DNA from: Stieleria maiorica
GTDB lineage: Bacteria; Planctomycetota; Planctomycetia; Pirellulales; Pirellulaceae
Assembly: GCF_008035925.1 (NCBI RefSeq)
Contig: NZ_CP036264.1
Location: forward strand, 6,171,641-6,235,640
Reading direction: 5' to 3'
Length of the DNA stretch: 64,000 nt
Within the stretch, counting starts at the first letter, position 1. Every line of letters starts with the position of its first letter. Below, piece by piece: positions 46,970 through 57,086 of the stretch. Under the pieces are notes generated by a model, which saw nothing but the letters and a program-made list of their open reading frames with translations, searched no databases and had not been told where the DNA came from. Position numbers and translations under genes: made by a program.

Positions 46970-47216
46970 CATGGCGCGCGCCCAATGCTAACGACTCTAT
47001 GAGCCGACGGCGCTAGCCGCGGGCCTTGGATTGCCCTTCGAGACCTGGAAGGCCCGAGGCTAGCGCCTGCGGCTCAGCTTGTAATCGTAAGGCCCGAGGC
47101 TAGCGCCTGCGGCTCAGTTTGGAATCGAAAGTAGGTGGCGTTGGGCGCGAGCCTACGGGCCCCGGTGCAATCTCTTGCTGTTTCAATGCCCGTACGCTCG
47201 CGCGAAACGGCTGATC
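46970..47216. repeat. Composite intergenic palindromic repeats
   Basis: Outer pieces at 46970-46997, 47140-47160 and 47188-47215 belong to the 36427-36493 family. Between them a second motif, GGCCCGAGGCTAGCGCCTGC, occurs as direct copies at 47049-47075 and 47089-47115 and inverted at 47001-47027. The whole gap 46828-47289 is 462 bases with no convincing gene. Confidence 0.7.
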
Positions 47217-47289
47217 CCACGTAGGATGGGATTAAATCAACAGGCCGTTGGTGAGTTCCGCTACGGAAGAATCAGGTTGTGGGCGACTG

Positions 47290-49953
47290 CTATTTGGCGG
47301 TCGTCGATAACTCGGGGCCGGTTCGCGTGCGATACAGAAACGCATCGGAGGTCAGCAGCGAGGTGATCAGCGCGTTCATGCTGCCGCCGGATTCTTTGTA
47401 CGCGCGATGGGCGTCTTGCAACACCGGCGCATCGTGCAGGGTTTCGTTGCGTCCCATCCAGAAACGGAACGCGTGACGCACGAACACCTGTTCGACCCGC
47501 TCGCTTTCGGCCAATTTCTCAATCATCTCGATGGCGTCGGAGACTTCGCCGTCAAGCGCGGGGTCGCCCGAATCGATGATCTCTCCGCTGCTGTCGACCG
47601 GTTGGTCCAGTTCAAGCGTGCGATACACGCCCGCATGGTTGTACATTTCAAACGGCAGCCCCAGCGGATCCATCTTTTCGTGGCACGTCCAGCAATACGT
47701 TTCGCGGGTGACTCGCATGCGCTGGCGCAGCGTGTTGTGGGGCTCGTCGGGCAGCATTGCATCGACGGTGATCGGCACATCGGGGATGCCTCCGCCGAGC
47801 AATCGTTCGCGAATCCATCGGCCGCGCAGGATGGCGTGATTGTCCATCGCGTCGCTGTGCGAAACGAGCCAACTGGGATGGGTCAGGATGCCCAGGCGTT
47901 GGCCTTCGGGGGCGGTGGCGAGAATCCGTTCGGGCTTCATGGACCCCCTGCCGAAACTGCGACGACTGACACGGGCAAAAATCTCCGGTCCGGACAGGTC
48001 GGCGGCGGCGATGCCAAGCTTTTCTTTGTCCAGCCGATACTGCCGGACGGTTGCGGCTCTCGCCTTTTCGGCCGCCTCGACCGTTTTCTTTTTCGCCGCT
48101 AACTCCTCTTGTTTCTTTGGCGTGTCGCCCTCGGGGTTTTCCTTGAGCCACTTTTCCAGATCATCCAGTTCCTGTCGGGCCTGTTTCAGTGCGGCGTTGT
48201 CCTTTTTCTTTGCTTCGGCCTCTTCCTCTTCAACCGCCGCCACCGCCGCATCATGTTCTTCTTTGGTGCGTTTTCTGCCGAAGTAGTACGCGTCTTTGTC
48301 GGTCGCGACCACTTTGTCGGTGGTCAGCAATTGTTTCAGTACGTCCTTGTCTTCTTGCAGGATCAATTCGACCAGGCGATCGGTGCTGGCCGTCGCATCG
48401 AACATTGCGCGGTAGTGTGATTCGCCTCGCGCCGTCACGCCGGTTTCTGTCAGCGCCTTGTTGTCCTTGCAGATGTAGCCGGCCAGATCATAGTCAAAGT
48501 AATCGCGAAAGAACTTCAACACGCGAGGCTTGCGGATGCTGTCGTCGCCGAGCATCCGCTGGACTTCGCGGCGGACATCGTCGCGGGTTCGCATGCGTCC
48601 GTCGAGGATCGCCGTGCGCAGCTCTTGGTCGGGGCGGATGTAACGCAGCGCGTGATTGACGGCCAAGCCGAGTTCCCAGTCTTGCAGCATGACCCGCCCG
48701 TGCGGATCCGGGGTGCCGTACTGGACCAGTTCCGGCCGGAACAGCGCATCACGATCCAGGAAGATCGCCGACAATCCCAGGATGGCACCGTCTTCCTTGC
48801 CCAGCTTCTGGATCGATTCGTTGACGATCTGCAGGTACTGGTTCGATTCCTGATCGGTCGGCGGACGGTAGGTCAACGCCTGGAACAGAAAGTCCACCGC
48901 GGCGCGCACTCGCTGGTCCGAGACGCCGTCGTCTTTCATCAGGTCATGGACGGGAGTCAGCGGACGAACGACCTTGGTGCTGTAGACCAAACTGGTGGGT
49001 AATCCACGCAGGTCACCGACCATCTTGTCGGCGATCGATTTGGGATCGTCCGTGATTTGATAAGGCTTGGCGATGCTCAGCGGACCCTCGGCCATGTAGC
49101 GAAGGATGTCATCGGCCAGATCCAGGATCTGAGTCGCTTCGGCGCTGTTGACGGTGTAGAAGTCGGGGTAGTTTTCCAATCCGTGTTTGCGAGCGGAGGA
49201 CAGGATCGCGGGGACGCTTTTGACGGACGTGGCGTAGGCGACGGTGCCGCCTTGCCACTGGATGATGCGGTCGACGCCGAAGTACAGCTTCAATTCACCG
49301 CCGTGGTTGGTCGGCACGGCATCGCCATGGGTGCGCAGCCCCGGTTTTTCGGGATCGTACGGCGGTTCGGTGTTGATCAGCTCATTCAGACGCGTGATGT
49401 GCTCTTGCGGCGTCAACCGCCAGATCCGAGCCGGCGAGGAGGTGGGGACCAGCTGAATCTCTGCGGGTAATTCGCCGAACAGCAACTCATGATTGACGAA
49501 GTTGCCTTTGTGGGGATCGCGGTGGGCATGGAATCCGCCCTTGTCCCGCATCACTCGCGACAGTTCATCGACGACCCAATCGGAGAACTGCAGCCGGTCG
49601 ACCACGCCAAGCTCCGACGCGTCCGGTGGAGGCATTTCCTGCAGCGAGACTTGAGCCCACACGCTTTTCCAAATGCCGGCGTTGATTTCGTCGACCGGCC
49701 CCAGATCGTGCAGCGACAGATCGCCCTCGGGCGCCGTCTCGCCGTGGCAGTCGATGCAGTGGTCGGCGAGAAACGCCCCGGCGAAACTTTCGAAGTCTTT
49801 GTCTGCCCCTTGGCCCGGCGTGTACGTTTCGGCAGCGGCCGACGCCGGCACACCGAACGACAGCCAACACGCGACCAGCAGGACGCACGAAGTGGAACGT
49901 CGCATCCAGGAATTCACGAGACGACGTTTCCGCCCCGGTTTGTTCGACTTCAT
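47290..49953 (-). CDS. Second DUF1592/1588/1585-type haem protein
   Basis: 887 residues from ATG 49953. A positively charged n-region ([16 protein letters not shown]) precedes the signal core. Haem motif CIDCH lies in the first cytochrome domain, and [10 protein letters not shown] comes late, in the DUF1588-type domain. [24 protein letters not shown] and the C-terminal [16 protein letters not shown]-like helix complete the family. A charged insertion about 580-690 (alternating Glu/Lys, [16 protein letters not shown]) looks like a coiled coil and is absent from the 40819 paralogue. It follows DUF1552 by 41 bases, so the two are likely co-transcribed. Confidence 0.88.
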   Translation of the reverse strand: MKSNKPGRKRRLVNSWMRRSTSCVLLVACWLSFGVPASAAAETYTPGQGADKDFESFAGAFLADHCIDCHGETAPEGDLSLHDLGPVDEINAGIWKSVWAQVSLQEMPPPDASELGVVDRLQFSDWVVDELSRVMRDKGGFHAHRDPHKGNFVNHELLFGELPAEIQLVPTSSPARIWRLTPQEHITRLNELINTEPPYDPEKPGLRTHGDAVPTNHGGELKLYFGVDRIIQWQGGTVAYATSVKSVPAILSSARKHGLENYPDFYTVNSAEATQILDLADDILRYMAEGPLSIAKPYQITDDPKSIADKMVGDLRGLPTSLVYSTKVVRPLTPVHDLMKDDGVSDQRVRAAVDFLFQALTYRPPTDQESNQYLQIVNESIQKLGKEDGAILGLSAIFLDRDALFRPELVQYGTPDPHGRVMLQDWELGLAVNHALRYIRPDQELRTAILDGRMRTRDDVRREVQRMLGDDSIRKPRVLKFFRDYFDYDLAGYICKDNKALTETGVTARGESHYRAMFDATASTDRLVELILQEDKDVLKQLLTTDKVVATDKDAYYFGRKRTKEEHDAAVAAVEEEEAEAKKKDNAALKQARQELDDLEKWLKENPEGDTPKKQEELAAKKKTVEAAEKARAATVRQYRLDKEKLGIAAADLSGPEIFARVSRRSFGRGSMKPERILATAPEGQRLGILTHPSWLVSHSDAMDNHAILRGRWIRERLLGGGIPDVPITVDAMLPDEPHNTLRQRMRVTRETYCWTCHEKMDPLGLPFEMYNHAGVYRTLELDQPVDSSGEIIDSGDPALDGEVSDAIEMIEKLAESERVEQVFVRHAFRFWMGRNETLHDAPVLQDAHRAYKESGGSMNALITSLLTSDAFLYRTRTGPELSTTAK

Positions 49954-49994
49954 GGGGGATCCAACTTGCGGTCTGGAAGCGATGCTAACCCGGC

Positions 49995-51347
49995 TCACGC
50001 GAGCACTTCCTTTAGCGGACCGTTGCCGGCGTCATACTTTTGGGCCTGTTTGTCGTCCATGTTAAAGCGGTCGACGTTCTGTCCGACGGCGCGCAACAGG
50101 CTGGCGTACAACGCGTTGATCGGGCGTTTGCCATCCAATTGGGTGAAGCAGCCGGACTTGAATGCGCCGTCAAGGTTGCCTAGCAGCATGACCGGCCAGT
50201 TGGCACCGTTGGTGTGCTGCTTGTCGGCGTTGTTGCTGGTGTAGACGATCAGCGTGTGGTCCATCATCGTGCCGCTGCCTTCGGGAACACTCTCGAGTGC
50301 TTCCATGATTCGGACCAGCATCCGGCTGTTGTATTGACGGATCTTGATCCAGATCGGATTGTCCGGTTGGTCCATGTGGCCCAAGTTATGGCCTTGTTGA
50401 TCGATCCCCAGGCCCTTCCAGGCACCGAAGATCTCGCCCCGTCCCGAACCGATCGTCAGCGTGTTGGTGATGCCCGAGGTCAGCGCGGAGATGCCCAGGT
50501 CCAACAGTCGGTCGTGCCAGTCGGTTTCGAACTCGGGATTGGCGTAGCGTTCGTCCACCGTCGGTGCGAATTTGCTGAGGTGATCGCTGACCGCACCGAG
50601 CCGATCGCGCAGGGCGTTGGCGTCTTTGAATCCCTGGACGTATTGACCGTACCGTTGGCTGTCGGCCGCCGGAAGCGAACGTCCCTTGGACGCGGCGAAT
50701 TGTTCAATTTGCAGCATCAGGCTGGTCCGTGCTTCGTGCTGCAACCGGATGTCGCCGCTGGAGATGCCGCCGTAGAGCATCTGATACAGATGATTCGGGT
50801 TGGAGTGCATGAAGATCGGTTGGCCGGCGCCGCTGGCCGACAGTGTCGCCAGCGTCGGCTTGGTCGTCATGTTCTCGATCGAGTCCATGCCGATACACAG
50901 GTGTGGCAGCAGCGTCTGCGGCAGCACCTTGCTCAATTCGTAATCGATCGTCGCGGCACTCGGTGGCACCCCGTCGCTGCCACGATAGCCGCCCAGGGCG
51001 CCGAAAAAGGCACTGTGTGAGGGACTGGTGTGCAGCCCGTGCAGCCCGTTGATGATGTGCAGCCGATCTTTGAACGGTTCCAAGGGGCTGATCGGCTCGG
51101 GCAATTTGGCCTTCGCCAGCGAGCCGCTATGTTTCATTCCGCTGGGAATGCACGTCTTCGGGTCGAAACCCTGGTTCTGCATGAAGAAGACGATGCGTTT
51201 GGGAGTCGTGTTGCCCAGGCCCGGTGATGAGGCGGCTGCAGGTGATGCAAGCAAACGCTGCGTGACGGTTGATGGTGCAAAAGCAGCGCCGACGCCGGCT
51301 GCCAATCCATGCAGCATGTTTCTGCGGTTGATCATTTTGACTCTCAT
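49995..51347 (-). CDS. Second DUF1552 Tat-exported protein
   Basis: 450 residues from ATG 51347 (51335 is an alternative start). The twin-Arg signal is [19 protein letters not shown]. Family sequence: [36 protein letters not shown], then [19 protein letters not shown] and [17 protein letters not shown], a candidate His-rich site. Compared with the 39465 paralogue it is similar in size but diverged. Upstream of the haem partner at 47290 on the same strand. Catalytic role unknown. Confidence 0.88.
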   Translation of the reverse strand: MRVKMINRRNMLHGLAAGVGAAFAPSTVTQRLLASPAAASSPGLGNTTPKRIVFFMQNQGFDPKTCIPSGMKHSGSLAKAKLPEPISPLEPFKDRLHIINGLHGLHTSPSHSAFFGALGGYRGSDGVPPSAATIDYELSKVLPQTLLPHLCIGMDSIENMTTKPTLATLSASGAGQPIFMHSNPNHLYQMLYGGISSGDIRLQHEARTSLMLQIEQFAASKGRSLPAADSQRYGQYVQGFKDANALRDRLGAVSDHLSKFAPTVDERYANPEFETDWHDRLLDLGISALTSGITNTLTIGSGRGEIFGAWKGLGIDQQGHNLGHMDQPDNPIWIKIRQYNSRMLVRIMEALESVPEGSGTMMDHTLIVYTSNNADKQHTNGANWPVMLLGNLDGAFKSGCFTQLDGKRPINALYASLLRAVGQNVDRFNMDDKQAQKYDAGNGPLKEVLA

Positions 51348-51569
51348 TGCGAGATCGAAGAATGCGTGTCGATGGCCCGGCTGAAAACGACGAAAAAGTC
51401 GTTCTGGCGATTGCCAATCGCCACCACGCACCGGCCGGAGGGGAGGGGAACGGCCGATTAGGGTAGGAGTGAGGACGTGGCTGGCGGACCCGATTATATA
51501 ACTAAATGCTTATCGGAGTCCAATTATTTCACGCTCCAGGAAATTAGCTGCCGGCTCCCGGCGTATCCT

Positions 51570-51736
51570 CGTAGTCACGCCGCAGCTCAGTTTTCGTCCT
51601 TGACGATGCCTTCCGAGGGTCGCCGTGTTCTCCGAACTCGGCGCGTGCGTGAAAAAGCGAAGCTTTGCCCCGCGCCGAGTTCGGAGAACACGGCGACGGT
51701 CGGGCCCCATCGAAAACCAAGCTATGGCAGACCACT
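51570..51736. repeat. Palindromic element, copy C (most complete)
   Basis: Outer ends at 51570-51596 and 51711-51736 are inverted to one another with a few mismatches. Perfect 27-base arms lie inside at 51619-51645 and 51671-51697. It lies in the 440-base gap between the DUF1552 and LamG genes; nothing else is seen in that gap. Confidence 0.85.
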
Positions 51737-51787
51737 CGGGATAACGCAAGCGAAACCCCAGTCTGCAGCGAGTACCCCCCTACGGGG

Positions 51788-53047
51788 TCAGTCTTGCGTT
51801 GAAAGCTCGGCCAACTCGGCCAGCTCCTGGGCGTTCAGGGCCCGATCGAACACCGCGACGCCGCCGATCCATCCCGTGAAACCGACGCTGCGGGAGCTGT
51901 GAATGACGCGGCCGATCGTAAAGGGGCCGCCGCTGCCGTCCTCCTTGGGGGTGTAGATGCCGTGCGGATACCACCACGGATTCAGCCGCAATGCGATCAG
52001 ATCGCGTGCGGTTTCGGTGACGCTTCCGTCGGCATGCTTCTGCAGTTTCACGCTGATCTTGGTGTAACGGTACTCCCGCTGTTCGGTCCGTTGGTCGGGC
52101 GTTTCGCTGGTGATTTTGATGCTGATCGGCTCGTCTTCCGGCGGATTGTAGAACTGATCCTCCGGAAAGCTCGGGTCCTCACCGGGCTGATTGCCGGGGG
52201 TACGGTGCCAGTGGCCTTGCATGTAGGCGTTGTAGGCGGAGCCCAGCAGCCCGCCGCGGCGCGGGTTTTCCAGCCATCGATCGCCGGATCGTCCGTCCAG
52301 CCAGCCGGTCAGCTCATCGCGTTGGTGATCAAACGTCATCGCAAAGCATTGCCACGATCGATCCAAAACATCGGCCGGAGCGTCCGCCGGGACTTCGAGT
52401 GACTGTCCGAGCGAATTGCATTTGTGGAGCGCGTACTTGTTCAAAAACGAACTCGCTCCGTTTTCGGAAACGTGACCACAAGCGCTGCCTGGTTTGTTCA
52501 GCCCGGCAAACAGCGCGTATTGCCGTTGCCCACGTTCCACTTTGCGGATGTCGGCCGTCTCTTTCTGGTGCAAGTCGGTGCCTTCGTGCCAAATCCCCGC
52601 CAGGGCATGATTGCCGCTTTCGCGGATCGCCCAGACGACCACGGACACCGATCGGTCATCGCCCTTGATGTCCAGCGGTGTGTCGTGCAGACGCGATCGG
52701 GGCACGAACAAGAACGGACGAAAATGCGGATCGGTCTCGCGGCGAATGCGGATCGCCTGGCCGAACGGCCCCCGCCCGAGCAGCGGAAAATCGGCCTCAG
52801 ACGCCGCCGGCCCCAGTCCCCAATAGTCCTTCACGTAGTTCGCCGCGTCGAGCGGATACTCGGTCGATGATCCATCGCGAACGTGAGCGGTAAAGCGTCG
52901 CTCACCATCCGGCTCTCGTTTGACAAAATCCCAAAACGCGACCAACCCCGGCGTGTCGATGACGGCCTGTCGTTTGGATTGAAGGTCCTGGGCATCGGAC
53001 ACGACAGGAATGAAACAACAGGTGATGATTGCGAAAACGTTCTTCAT
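51788..53047 (-). CDS. LamG/concanavalin A-like exported protein
   Basis: 419 residues from ATG 53047. Signal peptide MKNVFAIITCCFIPVVSDA. LVAFWDFVKREPDGERRF and SVSVVVWAIRESGN are the first strands of a jelly-roll domain, and SVGFTGWIGGVAVFDRALNAQELAELAE is the LamG-type end ('iDevriynRaLs..Ei'). The central part (about 130-330) has a His-rich segment MQGHWHRTPGNQ. Probable carbohydrate-binding or surface protein. Alone on its strand, with a palindromic element 50 bases below its stop. Confidence 0.8.
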   Translation of the reverse strand: MKNVFAIITCCFIPVVSDAQDLQSKRQAVIDTPGLVAFWDFVKREPDGERRFTAHVRDGSSTEYPLDAANYVKDYWGLGPAASEADFPLLGRGPFGQAIRIRRETDPHFRPFLFVPRSRLHDTPLDIKGDDRSVSVVVWAIRESGNHALAGIWHEGTDLHQKETADIRKVERGQRQYALFAGLNKPGSACGHVSENGASSFLNKYALHKCNSLGQSLEVPADAPADVLDRSWQCFAMTFDHQRDELTGWLDGRSGDRWLENPRRGGLLGSAYNAYMQGHWHRTPGNQPGEDPSFPEDQFYNPPEDEPISIKITSETPDQRTEQREYRYTKISVKLQKHADGSVTETARDLIALRLNPWWYPHGIYTPKEDGSGGPFTIGRVIHSSRSVGFTGWIGGVAVFDRALNAQELAELAELSTQD

Positions 53048-53183
53048 GGTGATCAGCGACAACGGTGATGGAGGATGCCTGCCGGCGGAGAGCATCGGTA
53101 CGAGAGGTGTCCAGTCTAGACATTCCGCATCTATCGCTGGGCGTTGTGAATCGCTGAACGCTTTTTTAGAACGTCGTGTCAGG

Positions 53184-54638
53184 TCATTGAAACGCGTTGT
53201 ACTGCATTCCCTGGGATCGCCCGGGACGTGGCGGAGGCGCGGGGGCGTGCCGCTGGTGCGGATGCGGCGGAGGCTGTAGATGGGGCTGTCGATTCATCCC
53301 CGAAGCGTCGAGTGGTGGAGGGTGTGTCGCGGTCGAACTGGGGGCGAAGGGGGAGTGTTTGACCGGCGACGGTTCGACAGTCCGGCCCTCGAATAGCGGG
53401 CTGGATGCATTTTCGACAGGAACGATCTCGATCCCCGAATACCAGATGGCGAGTCCCAGGAACCCCAACGCCATCGCGGATTTCAGCCATCGGAAACTGA
53501 ACTGGTAGCTGGTGGTTTGCCCGGCACGCTGCGGCGGTCGACGTTCCAGAAAGCCGGTGATGACCAATGGCAACCGCAGCAGCGTCACCGCCGTGACCTT
53601 GAACGCACTTGCGATCGGCTGTGTCCATCTTGAGACGTTTCTTGCGGCTCGTGTCGTGGCCTGACGTTCATTCTCGCCCGACTCGGTCAACAGTCGTGCA
53701 AGTCCCTCGGGACGTGCGACGGGCGCCAACGTACGACAGACATCGCGAAAGGAATCGGGACGCCGTTCGGGTGACTTTTCGAGCATCTGGTCGATCAGGG
53801 CGATCACCGACCGAGGTACATCGCAGCGAAAGTTCTTGATCGGGGGCGGGGGCGACTCCAGATGCGCATGGATCTTTGACGCCATCGTCGAATTATCCGC
53901 GGTCGAAAAGGGAGCTTGTCCCGTCAGCAGGTAATAGAACGTGCATCCGAGCGAGTACAGGTCGGCTCGGAAATCGACACGACGCGCATCGACCGCCTGT
54001 TCGGGGGCAAGGTAGTCGAGCGTCCCCATGATCTGACCGGTTTCCGTCAGCGTTTCTCCGCTGACCGAACAGCGCGCCAGTCCCAGGTCCAAGACCCGCA
54101 CGGTTCCATCCCGATCCAGCATGATGTTCGCCGGCTTGATGTCTCGGTGGATGGTGTCGTTGTCGACAATAAACTGCAGTGCGACAGACGTCTGGCGGAT
54201 GATCTCGCTGGCCTCTGCCACGCCGAGCGGTCCACGACGCCGCACGAGTGTTCTCAAGTCTTCGCCGTCGACGAAATCGGTCGCGAGAAACAGCTTGTCC
54301 CCGACGATTCCACCGTCGGTGCATCGCACGAGATTCGGGTGCCGAAGCCGGGCCGCGATTTGCGCCTCACGTCGAAATCGATCCAGCGACTGTTGGTCAT
54401 TCGCGTCGACGTGCTGCAAAACCTTGATCGCGACAGGCAGTTTTAACCATCGATGGACAGCAAAGTAGACCTGACCGTAGGCACCTTGTCCGATCAGTTT
54501 TTGGATTTCGTATTCACCGATCAACCGTCCCGTCCAGTCGCCTGGCTGCGGATTCACGTTCGCTCGGTCCGAGACGCTTGGGGGATCGGCATTGGCCGAC
54601 TGATGCTTGACCGGATACTGGACGGTTGGTTGATCCAT
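53184..54638 (-). CDS. Membrane-bound Ser/Thr protein kinase
   Basis: 484 residues. Kinase domain about 42-305: G-loop GQGAYGQV (50-57), catalytic Lys72 (VAIKVL), HRDIKPANI (164-172), the metal motif is DLG (184-186) rather than DFG, and APEQ at 211-214. A single span lies at about 386-402, followed by a Pro/His-rich extracytoplasmic tail (HLQPPPHPHQRHAPAPPP). There are no PASTA repeats or other sensor domain. The architecture suits a receptor kinase with a short outside domain. No ECF sigma factor or phosphatase is adjacent. Divergent from the redoxin fusion gene. Confidence 0.93.
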   Translation of the reverse strand: MDQPTVQYPVKHQSANADPPSVSDRANVNPQPGDWTGRLIGEYEIQKLIGQGAYGQVYFAVHRWLKLPVAIKVLQHVDANDQQSLDRFRREAQIAARLRHPNLVRCTDGGIVGDKLFLATDFVDGEDLRTLVRRRGPLGVAEASEIIRQTSVALQFIVDNDTIHRDIKPANIMLDRDGTVRVLDLGLARCSVSGETLTETGQIMGTLDYLAPEQAVDARRVDFRADLYSLGCTFYYLLTGQAPFSTADNSTMASKIHAHLESPPPPIKNFRCDVPRSVIALIDQMLEKSPERRPDSFRDVCRTLAPVARPEGLARLLTESGENERQATTRAARNVSRWTQPIASAFKVTAVTLLRLPLVITGFLERRPPQRAGQTTSYQFSFRWLKSAMALGFLGLAIWYSGIEIVPVENASSPLFEGRTVEPSPVKHSPFAPSSTATHPPPLDASGMNRQPHLQPPPHPHQRHAPAPPPRPGRSQGMQYNAFQ

Positions 54639-55025
54639 TTCGTTGCCCCTGACCTCGCGACACCCTGTTCCGGCCCCGCGTCACGCATCGACGGGTGTGG
54701 GCCAGCGGCAGACACGTTTCGACGTGATCCACTCGATTCAAACGTGGGACAACGAAGCTGGCCAAGGATCGGCCGGCTCCGATTAGGACGGCGGTCGCAC
54801 CGGTGTCCGCGCCAATTGATCCGGATATAACGCCTTCAACATGCCGGCGGATGATTCGCAAACGAGCCGTGGAACCCCGACGACGCAGCGTTGAAACCAA
54901 CGTGGACGACTCCAGGGCGAAGTCGCGGTTACACTGAAACCGTGTCTCGCTTCGGATTTTTTTAGGCGAATTCGCGGTTCCGGCGCATCCACCCCTGCCC
55001 GCCGGATCAACATCGGAATGAAGTC
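54639..55025. other. Divergent promoter region of kinase and redoxin fusion genes
   Basis: 387 bases between divergent starts. Frames open on either strand overlap the kinase start and show no protein features. GGAATGAAG at 55015 is the likely ribosome-binding site of the redoxin gene. No clear -10/-35 pair is seen. Confidence 0.5.
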
Positions 55026-57086
55026 ATGCCAATTTCGTCTTTCTTCTCGACGTCGCGATTTGCCGTTGCAATCCTGTTGATTCTCTCCTGTGCGGCAGGA
55101 AGGTCGCAGGAGCCGGTCGCAAGTTTTCAGTTGCAAGATTACCTGGGCGCACCGTACTCACTAAGTGATTTCGGCGAGAACCAGATCATCGTCGTCGCGT
55201 TTTTGGGAACCGAATGCCCACTGGCAAAAGTTTACGCTGCTCAGCTTCAGGGCATTGCGGACCAATTCAAAGCGCGCGGGCTGATCGTGCTGGGCATCAA
55301 TTCCAACCAACAAGACACGCCCACGGAGATCAACCGCTATGCCCGCGATCATCGGATCACGTTTCCACTATTGAAGGATCCCGGCAATCGGGTCGCCGAC
55401 CGATTTGGTGCGAAACGCACACCCGAGGTTTTTGTCTTGGACGGACATCGCAGGATCAGGTATCACGGTCGGATCGATGACCAATTCGGGGTCGGGTACG
55501 CCCGCCCCGGGGCCAAGAACCATTACCTGAGACGCGCAATCGAGGAACTCTTGGCCGGCAAACCGGTGAGCACTCCCAGTACCGAGGCCGTCGGTTGTCA
55601 CATCGGTCGAGTCAATCGTGCACCGCCAACAGGGAATATCACCTACGCGAATCAGATTTCTCGATTGATTCAGCGGCATTGCGTCGAGTGCCATCGCGAG
55701 GGAGGCATCGCGCCCTTCGCTTTGCAAGACTACGATGATGTCACCGCTTGGGCCGAGACATTGTGCGAAGTCGTGGAGGATGAGCGGATGCCACCCTGGC
55801 ATGCGGATCCGGAGCACGGTGACTTTGCCAACGACGCGCGGATGAGCGAGGAAGAGAAGCAACTGCTCTATGAATGGGTCGACAACGGCTCGCCCGAAGG
55901 CGACCGAGAGCAACTGCCGCCGGAGAAAGAATTCATCGATGGTTGGGCACTGGGGAGTCCAGATTTAGTGGTTCGAATGCCCGAACCGATCACGGTCAGT
56001 GCAACCGGCGTGATGGATTATCAATATGTGACGATCGACCCCGCATTGACAGAGGGTAAATGGGTGCGGGCCTCGGAAATCCGACCGGGCGTGCGAAGTG
56101 TCGTCCATCACATCCTGGTGTTCGTGGACACGCCGGGCGCCGACCCAATCTTGCAGGAGCGCGGCGTCGGGTTCGAGACGGTCGGCGGGTACGTGCCCGG
56201 GTCACCGCCGATGAACCTGGCCGACGGCGTCGCACGATATGTACCGGCCGGTTCCAAGTTCGTGATGCAGATCCACTACACCCCCGACGGTCGCGTCCGT
56301 AACGACCAAAGCGAGATCGGGCTTTATTTCGCCGATCCCAAGAACGTCCGGCGGACGATGCAGTCGGGCGTGGTTGTAAACCTCGACTTCGAGATTCCGC
56401 CCGGCGAGGACAGTCATCGCGTCGAGGCAACCTATCGGTTTTCTCATGACATGGAGGTGCACTCGCTGACGCCTCACATGCATTTTCGCGGAAAAGCATT
56501 CCGGTACGAATTGATGTATCCCAATGGGACACGGGAAACGTTGTTGAACATTCCGCGATATGACTTCAACTGGCAGAACTCCTATCGTTTCTCCAAGCCA
56601 AAGCTTGTTCCCGAAGGCAGCCTCTTGAAGTGCATCGCCCACTTTGACAATTCGGAAAACAATCCGTCAAACCCTGATCCGACGATTCCCGTTCGTTGGG
56701 GCGAGCAAACGTGGGAAGAAATGATGATCGGCTTTTACGAAGCGGCGTTTGTCAATCAAGACCTTTCCATACCGGAGCCGCAAGTCAACCCAATCGCAGG
56801 GGGACGCTACCGAGCCACGTTTTTCTACAAGCCCGATCGTCCGGCAAAGACGATCAACTTGGCCGGCACTTTCAATGATTGGAACAGCTCGACGCATCCT
56901 TTGACGGATCCCGACGACGACGGCATTTATTCGGCCCAAGTGATCGTGGATGCGGGCGAATACCGATACAAGTTCGTCATCGATGGCAACTATTGGACAC
57001 ACGATCCGGCCAGTCGCAGTCTAACCGGGTTTCTACATGAGAGCTATTTTGTGGCCGGACCGGAACGCGACCCGAGGCAGCGATGA
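55026..57086 (+). CDS. Redoxin, cytochrome c, Cu(II) monooxygenase and CBM48-like fusion
   Basis: 686 residues with a signal peptide (cut near residue 27). Residues 35-175 are a peroxiredoxin-like domain with a single Cys in GTECPLAKVY (no resolving CxxC). CVECH (219-223) is a haem site. Residues 340-590 match the type II copper ascorbate-dependent monooxygenase fold: HH 361-362 and H417 (HYT) for one copper, and HMH 484-486 and M567 (EMMIGF) for the other, so both copper sites look complete. Residues 605-680 resemble an AMPK/CBM48 module (LAGTFNDWN). Peptidyl or small-molecule hydroxylation is plausible. The next gene overlaps by four bases. Confidence 0.9.
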   Translation: MPISSFFSTSRFAVAILLILSCAAGRSQEPVASFQLQDYLGAPYSLSDFGENQIIVVAFLGTECPLAKVYAAQLQGIADQFKARGLIVLGINSNQQDTPTEINRYARDHRITFPLLKDPGNRVADRFGAKRTPEVFVLDGHRRIRYHGRIDDQFGVGYARPGAKNHYLRRAIEELLAGKPVSTPSTEAVGCHIGRVNRAPPTGNITYANQISRLIQRHCVECHREGGIAPFALQDYDDVTAWAETLCEVVEDERMPPWHADPEHGDFANDARMSEEEKQLLYEWVDNGSPEGDREQLPPEKEFIDGWALGSPDLVVRMPEPITVSATGVMDYQYVTIDPALTEGKWVRASEIRPGVRSVVHHILVFVDTPGADPILQERGVGFETVGGYVPGSPPMNLADGVARYVPAGSKFVMQIHYTPDGRVRNDQSEIGLYFADPKNVRRTMQSGVVVNLDFEIPPGEDSHRVEATYRFSHDMEVHSLTPHMHFRGKAFRYELMYPNGTRETLLNIPRYDFNWQNSYRFSKPKLVPEGSLLKCIAHFDNSENNPSNPDPTIPVRWGEQTWEEMMIGFYEAAFVNQDLSIPEPQVNPIAGGRYRATFFYKPDRPAKTINLAGTFNDWNSSTHPLTDPDDDGIYSAQVIVDAGEYRYKFVIDGNYWTHDPASRSLTGFLHESYFVAGPERDPRQR

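Noticed and set aside
54639-55025. An ECF sigma factor or anti-sigma next to the kinase
   Set aside because: No sigma-70 region 2 or 4 motif is visible in any frame here; only the divergent starts.
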